A stretch of DNA of 10,495 nt, from NCBI GenBank assembly GCA_009776715.1, contig WRNF01000001.1:5470-15964 (forward strand). The letters are read 5' to 3'. The position numbers and the translations under genes are program-made. Below, piece after piece: positions 7,019-10,495 of the stretch. The stretch is from Treponema sp. Lineage in GTDB: Bacteria > Spirochaetota > Spirochaetia > Treponematales > Breznakiellaceae. The notes under the pieces are model-generated. The model had not been told where the DNA came from and ran no database searches. It saw only the letters and a program-made list of their open reading frames with translations. The first letter of the stretch is position 1; each line of letters starts with the position of its first letter.

Positions 7019-7922
7019 TTACTATCCTTACACATTTTAAATTCCACTCTTTTAATATATCAGACGCTTCATGTATTACTCCTGCGCCGTCTTCCGCCAG
7101 CAGTGCGGTGCCTCTCCGGTCAAACCAGGAAGGATTTTTCTCGTTAATTGAAAAACTTCCTGTAGAAGAAACCCAAAGTTCCTTGTTTTGATCCAGCGCA
7201 AAAGCCGCGGTAATTAACGCGCCGGATTTTTTTGGGGCTTCGACAATCAGCACTCCGCGTGCCATGCCGGAAATTATCCTGTTACGTGCGGGAAAAGTCC
7301 AGCGCTGCGGAATGGTACCCGGCGGATACTCGGAAAGCAAGGCTCCGCCGTTTTCAATTAAACGCCTTGCCAGGTTTCGGTTGATCGATGGATAAATTTC
7401 ATCTATTCCCGATCCCAGCACCGCAACTCCGGGAACGCCGCTTTCCAGGTTCCCCCTGTGAGCCATGGCATCTATGCCCAGCGCCAGGCCTGACACAACG
7501 GATATGCCGCTGCGTCCCAGGCCCCTTGCAATGTCAAAAGCCTGCCTTGCCGCCTGCGGGCTGGGTTTTCTGGTTCCCACAATGGCAACTAAGGGCAAAT
7601 CGGGGTTAGGCAGGCATCCCTTGTAAAACAGCATAACAGGCGGATCGTATATCTCTCTTAAAAGCGGCGGGTATTCAGCATCGTGCCAGCTTACCCATTG
7701 TATGCCGCGCTTCATGGCCGCTTGCGCATCTATTTCTGCACCTCGCACAGCATCTTCTATATTAATATCAATTTTTTTTCCTAATATCAAGGCCAAACCG
7801 GACATGGATATATGCGTTAAATCCGTCTCTTCCTGTAAATTTTTGCAGAGAGTAATTTTATCTGCAAGAGTTACTCCCTTTAGCCGTGAAATTATAAAAT
7901 CCAATAATCCGCGTTTCGGCAA
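7008..7922 (-). CDS. dprA: DNA-processing protein DprA (Smf)
   Basis: DprA binds incoming single-stranded DNA and loads RecA during natural transformation; many non-transformable bacteria also keep it. The product is up to 304 residues. The Rossmann-like core is clear: VAIVGTRKPS (112-121), VSGLALGIDAMAHRG (143-157), LGSGIDEIYP (169-178), LLSEYPPGT (195-203), FPARNRIISGMARG (210-223) and SGALITAAFALDQ (233-245). The usual PG-containing segment after this is replaced by WVSSTGSFSINEKNPSWFDRR, and there is no clear C-terminal winged-helix domain. No ATG fits the N-terminus: the frame closes just upstream, so translation probably begins at TTG (7920-7922), one base after the stop of the TPR gene, with a modest AGGG about ten bases upstream. 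TTG at codon 7 (7902-7904) is an alternative. It overlaps topA by 11 bases. Confidence 0.95.
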   Translation of the reverse strand: MPKRGLLDFIISRLKGVTLADKITLCKNLQEETDLTHISMSGLALILGKKIDINIEDAVRGAEIDAQAAMKRGIQWVSWHDAEYPPLLREIYDPPVMLFYKGCLPNPDLPLVAIVGTRKPSPQAARQAFDIARGLGRSGISVVSGLALGIDAMAHRGNLESGVPGVAVLGSGIDEIYPSINRNLARRLIENGGALLSEYPPGTIPQRWTFPARNRIISGMARGVLIVEAPKKSGALITAAFALDQNKELWVSSTGSFSINEKNPSWFDRRGTALLAEDGAGVIHEASDILKEWNLKCVRIVNDS

Positions 7923-7923
7923 T

Positions 7924-8703
7924 TTATCTATTCCCTATTGTTTCTTTGTTTTTGGCAGCTTCTTCCCTGACTTTTGGATCGCCGCTTAGTGAAATAATTC
8001 TATCATACAGTTCTATTGCCCGTTCATTCAATTCTAATGCGCGCCCCCTGCCGGTCCCTTCGCTGTTTGCTTCCATGTAGCAGGCCCGCGCCAATACAAA
8101 CATTGCCGTAACATTGTTTGTGTTTATTTGCAGAAACCGTTCTAAATGAGGGATTGCTTCTGCCGGACGATCCAGATCAAAAGTATATAATGCCCCAATG
8201 CCAAAGAGCGGCCTTCCGTACACAGCATCCAGTTCTATTGAGCGCAGATACGAGTTTTCCGCAAGTTTATAATACCTGTCTTTTTCTGTAAGCGCTTCAG
8301 GAGTAACGTCAACGACAGACCGCGCTGCAACAATGGCGGATTCTCCTATCAGCCAAAATAAAGTGGGATCGTCTGTAATGTAATTCTTTGCATTATCATA
8401 AGCTTCCAAAGCGCTTTTATGCTGTCCTCTGTCTGCCTGGCGTATGCCAAGGATCTTCCAATACGATCCTGTCTGAATGCCGTCTTTAATATTCAGTTCT
8501 ATTTGAGCTTCATACAGAGCTATAGCTTTTTCTAAATCTTCGATTGTTTCAGGGGGGCCGCCTTTTGAACTTAATTCACTGATATGTTTTGCCAGTTCTC
8601 TTGTGTCCTTATTCGCTTCGCGGTTATACACCCAGATTACCAAAAAAAGCATTACAACAATAATAATGACGCCAATTATTGAATCTCTTATTTTTTTATT
8701 CAA
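7924..8703 (-). CDS. Membrane-anchored tetratricopeptide repeat protein, function unknown
   Basis: The protein has a short basic N-terminus (NKKIR), one hydrophobic helix at about residues 9-26 with no lipobox cysteine, and a soluble remainder that should face the periplasm. TPR-like helical pairs are seen at about 79-112 (YWKILGIRQADRGQHKSALE and on), 145-165 (AENSYLRSIELD), 164-196 (LFGIGALYTFDLDRPAEAIP) and, less regular, 197-240. The frame is open from TTG at 8715, but GGAGG at 8709-8713 lies inside that extension, five bases before TTG at 8701-8703, so the latter is chosen, giving 259 residues. It overlaps the XerD-like gene by 8 bases and ends one base before dprA. From memory, a protein of unknown function sits between ftsZ and smf in Borrelia also. 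Such proteins scaffold complexes; the partner is unknown, and a division or envelope role is only inference from the ftsZ neighbourhood. Confidence 0.85.
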   Translation of the reverse strand: MNKKIRDSIIGVIIIVVMLFLVIWVYNREANKDTRELAKHISELSSKGGPPETIEDLEKAIALYEAQIELNIKDGIQTGSYWKILGIRQADRGQHKSALEAYDNAKNYITDDPTLFWLIGESAIVAARSVVDVTPEALTEKDRYYKLAENSYLRSIELDAVYGRPLFGIGALYTFDLDRPAEAIPHLERFLQINTNNVTAMFVLARACYMEANSEGTGRGRALELNERAIELYDRIISLSGDPKVREEAAKNKETIGNR

Positions 8704-9634
8704 CTTTTCCTCCAATTTTGGGCAGAAACTTCTGATGATTCTCCCTTAAATGATATTTGTCAATATGAGTATAAATTTGTGTAGTCGCTAAATTTTCATG
8801 GCCAAGCAATGCTTGTACCGTTCTAAGGTCCGCTCCTCCCTGTAAAAGTTCTGTCGCAAAACTATGCCTTAGAGTATGCACCTTGGAACCGGTTCCCGCT
8901 GCCGCGGCATAGCGGCAATAATTTTTCCATACCCCTTTTCGGGAAATCCGTTTGCCGAATCTGTTTACAAAAAGCGGAGCCCCTCGGCCCCCTCCTTCTG
9001 CCAGAACAGACCTGGATTTTTCAATATATTGTTTTAGCCATAAGGCTGCCTGATCTCCAAAAACAGCAATGCGTTCCTTTCCGCCCTTTCCTTTAACTTT
9101 AATTAATTTTTCAATAAAGTTAATATCATTTATATTTAAGTGTACCGCTTCGGAAATCCGCAGCCCTGACGAATAGATTAATTCAAAAAACGCCCTGTCC
9201 CTTAATCCCAGTGGTTTTTCATGATCCATGCTTCCCAATAAACGTTCCACTGTTTCGTTGTCCATTATTTCCGGAAAATGCAATTTTCCGCGAGGAGATT
9301 CAACCAGTGCCGTTGGATTATCGCCGCGGATTCCTTCAATGATCAGAAAACGGAAAAAAGAACGCAGGGCAGAAAGAGCTTTTGCTTTTGAACGGGAATT
9401 AATGCAGTATTTTTCGCCGCGATCTTTCAGATAACCGATTATATGTTCCACTGTAACCAATTTATAAGATAAAGCATTTTCTTTTAAGTACTTTAAAAAA
9501 AATTTTATTTCCAAAATATAGGTATTGATAGTCAGAGGCAATCGATGCTCAACAGCGGCTAAATGAGCGCTGTATTTTTTCAACAATAACTTTTCCGTTG
9601 AACTCTCCGGCAAATTTTCTATTTGGGATATCAT
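8696..9634 (-). CDS. xerD: Tyrosine recombinase, XerD-like
   Basis: This is a second tyrosine recombinase of the XerC/D family, likely partner of the one at 3896-4861 in chromosome-dimer resolution. It is 312 residues. The N-terminal core-binding domain covers about 15-105 (TINTYILEIKFFLKYLKEN; ALSALRSFFRFLIIEG). All catalytic residues are present: Arg159 (SSGLRISEA), Lys183 (KGKGGKER), His253 and Arg256 (HTLRH), His279 (LLGH) and Tyr288 (TTQIYTH). General similarity (GLRDRAFFELIYSSGLR) favours XerD, but without a tree the label is provisional. The ATG (9632-9634) follows the ftsZ stop by 3 bases; its AAGGA ribosome site lies in the last ftsZ codons, about eleven bases upstream. Its 3' end contains the ribosome site and start of the TPR gene. 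Placement directly after ftsZ suggests co-expression with the division machinery. Confidence 0.9.
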   Translation of the reverse strand: MISQIENLPESSTEKLLLKKYSAHLAAVEHRLPLTINTYILEIKFFLKYLKENALSYKLVTVEHIIGYLKDRGEKYCINSRSKAKALSALRSFFRFLIIEGIRGDNPTALVESPRGKLHFPEIMDNETVERLLGSMDHEKPLGLRDRAFFELIYSSGLRISEAVHLNINDINFIEKLIKVKGKGGKERIAVFGDQAALWLKQYIEKSRSVLAEGGGRGAPLFVNRFGKRISRKGVWKNYCRYAAAAGTGSKVHTLRHSFATELLQGGADLRTVQALLGHENLATTQIYTHIDKYHLRENHQKFLPKIGGKVE

Positions 9635-9637
9635 GTA

Positions 9638-10495
9638 TCAGGCGTTCCTTTCGTTAGCTGTAAATCTGTCGCTGTAGTTATTATCCGCAAAACTGCCCTT
9701 ACGGGAAATTGCAGGAACTTCCTGTATAAACTTAAAATCATTCGGTTTATAGAAATTTCCGTATTTTTCATTAACAATTTTTTCTTCCTGCCCTTTCATG
9801 GCTTCAAATTGTTTGTGGTTAATAAAATCAACAACTGTTTCTGTCTTTTTCATTGGATCTTCTGTTATTATTGCGCCTTTTTCAACATTCTGTAAACCTG
9901 TTGCTATTACTGTTACCTTAATATTCTCTCCCAAAGAGGAATCGTGGGTTATGGCAAATTTTAACTTTGCTTTTGCTCCGGCCTTTGCTCTGATTGTTGA
10001 CAGTATTTCGCGAACCTCGGCTGCGGGAACATCCTCGGAACCGGCAATATTTACCAGCAGGCGGGATGCGCCGGTTATGCTTACATCTTCCAGAAGCGGG
10101 TTGTTTATGGCATTGTCTGCGGCAGTTTTTGCACGGTTATCGCCGGAACCCAGGCCAATTCCCAGATGGGCATCGCCTTGCCCTTTCATGGTTGACACAA
10201 CATCGGCAAAATCCGCGTTAATGTATCCAACCTGAGTAATTATTTCTGATATTGCCTTTACCGCCTGCAATAAAATATCATCTGCCAGCCGCAGCATCTG
10301 TATAAAAGTTAATTTTCTGTCAATCATTTTATAAAGATTTTCATTGGGAATTATGATAAGCGTATCAACATTTTCTCTAAGTTTTTTTATGCCTTCCAGG
10401 GCAATTTGCATTTTTTCTTCCCCTTCAACCTCAAAAGGCAATGTAACTATGGCAACGGTAAGCGCATTTGAATCTTTTGCAATGCCGGCCAATAC
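9638..10495 (-). CDS. ftsZ: Cell division protein FtsZ, C-terminal part (cut by window edge)
   Basis: FtsZ is the tubulin-like GTPase that polymerises into the division ring at midcell. The last 285 codons are present; the first visible residues VLAGIAKDSNALTVAIVT fall just after the GGGTGTG nucleotide-binding signature, so about 110-120 N-terminal residues lie outside the window. A TTG near the edge (10490-10492) is an internal Leu codon, not a start. Visible landmarks are VDTLIIIPNENL (43-54 of the visible part), the T7 synergy loop NADFADV (93-99) with both catalytic aspartates, SGDNRAKTAADNAINNPLL (117-135), and the activation-domain sheet IKVTVIATGL (192-201). The linker is short. A candidate membrane-tether binding peptide, IQEVPAISRKG (257-267), is followed by a further 18 residues, which is unusual. 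The gene is followed after 3 bases by the XerD-like gene. Confidence 0.97.
   Translation of the reverse strand, partial: VLAGIAKDSNALTVAIVTLPFEVEGEEKMQIALEGIKKLRENVDTLIIIPNENLYKMIDRKLTFIQMLRLADDILLQAVKAISEIITQVGYINADFADVVSTMKGQGDAHLGIGLGSGDNRAKTAADNAINNPLLEDVSITGASRLLVNIAGSEDVPAAEVREILSTIRAKAGAKAKLKFAITHDSSLGENIKVTVIATGLQNVEKGAIITEDPMKKTETVVDFINHKQFEAMKGQEEKIVNEKYGNFYKPNDFKFIQEVPAISRKGSFADNNYSDRFTANERNA

Noticed and set aside
8704..8715. Upstream TTG as start of the TPR gene
   Set aside because: The only good ribosome site, GGAGG at 8709-8713, lies within this extension and serves the TTG at 8701-8703.

Overview
The window looks like a spirochaete chromosome, most probably a Treponema-type organism. 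The order ftsZ – xer – TPR protein – dprA – topA – xer – hslV – hslU – flgB – flgC – fliE – fliF matches, from memory, the ftsZ/smf/topA/codV/flgB neighbourhood of Treponema pallidum and the ftsZ/smf/hslVU/flgB neighbourhood of Borrelia. No species can be named from sequence reading alone. Base composition is moderately AT-rich and even across the window, with no sign of insertion sequences, tRNA or rRNA genes, CRISPR arrays or prophage.

Every recognised gene lies on the minus strand, so the region reads from high to low coordinates. It opens inside ftsZ (9638-10495; start lies beyond the window). A XerD-like recombinase (8696-9634), a membrane-anchored TPR protein (7924-8703), dprA (7008-7922), topA (4865-7018), a XerC-like recombinase (3896-4861), hslV (3352-3894) and hslU (1793-3355) follow. 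Junctions among these eight genes are overlaps of 4 to 11 bases or gaps of 1 to 3 bases, so they very likely form one translationally coupled transcription unit. After an 80-base gap, the only intergenic stretch of note, comes the flagellar basal-body run flgB (1299-1712), flgC (827-1288), fliE (464-814) and the start of fliF (1-425; continues beyond the window).

Functionally the block joins cell division (FtsZ), chromosome-dimer resolution (two complete tyrosine recombinases), DNA topology and uptake or recombination (TopA, DprA), regulated proteolysis (HslVU) and the start of periplasmic flagellum assembly (MS ring, FliE adaptor, proximal rod). The flgB upstream gap holds a sequence resembling a sigma-28 flagellar promoter, which may give the flagellar genes independent control.

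Points of interest are the sigma-28-like site, an HslU with an I domain enlarged by roughly 60 residues, an HslV with a short N-terminal propeptide, two Xer recombinases in one operon, an FtsZ whose likely C-terminal binding peptide is followed by an extra tail, and repeated use of TTG or GTG starts at tightly coupled junctions. I found no clearly new biological system; the region reads as a conserved housekeeping and motility cluster with some lineage-specific features. The plus strand shows no convincing gene.
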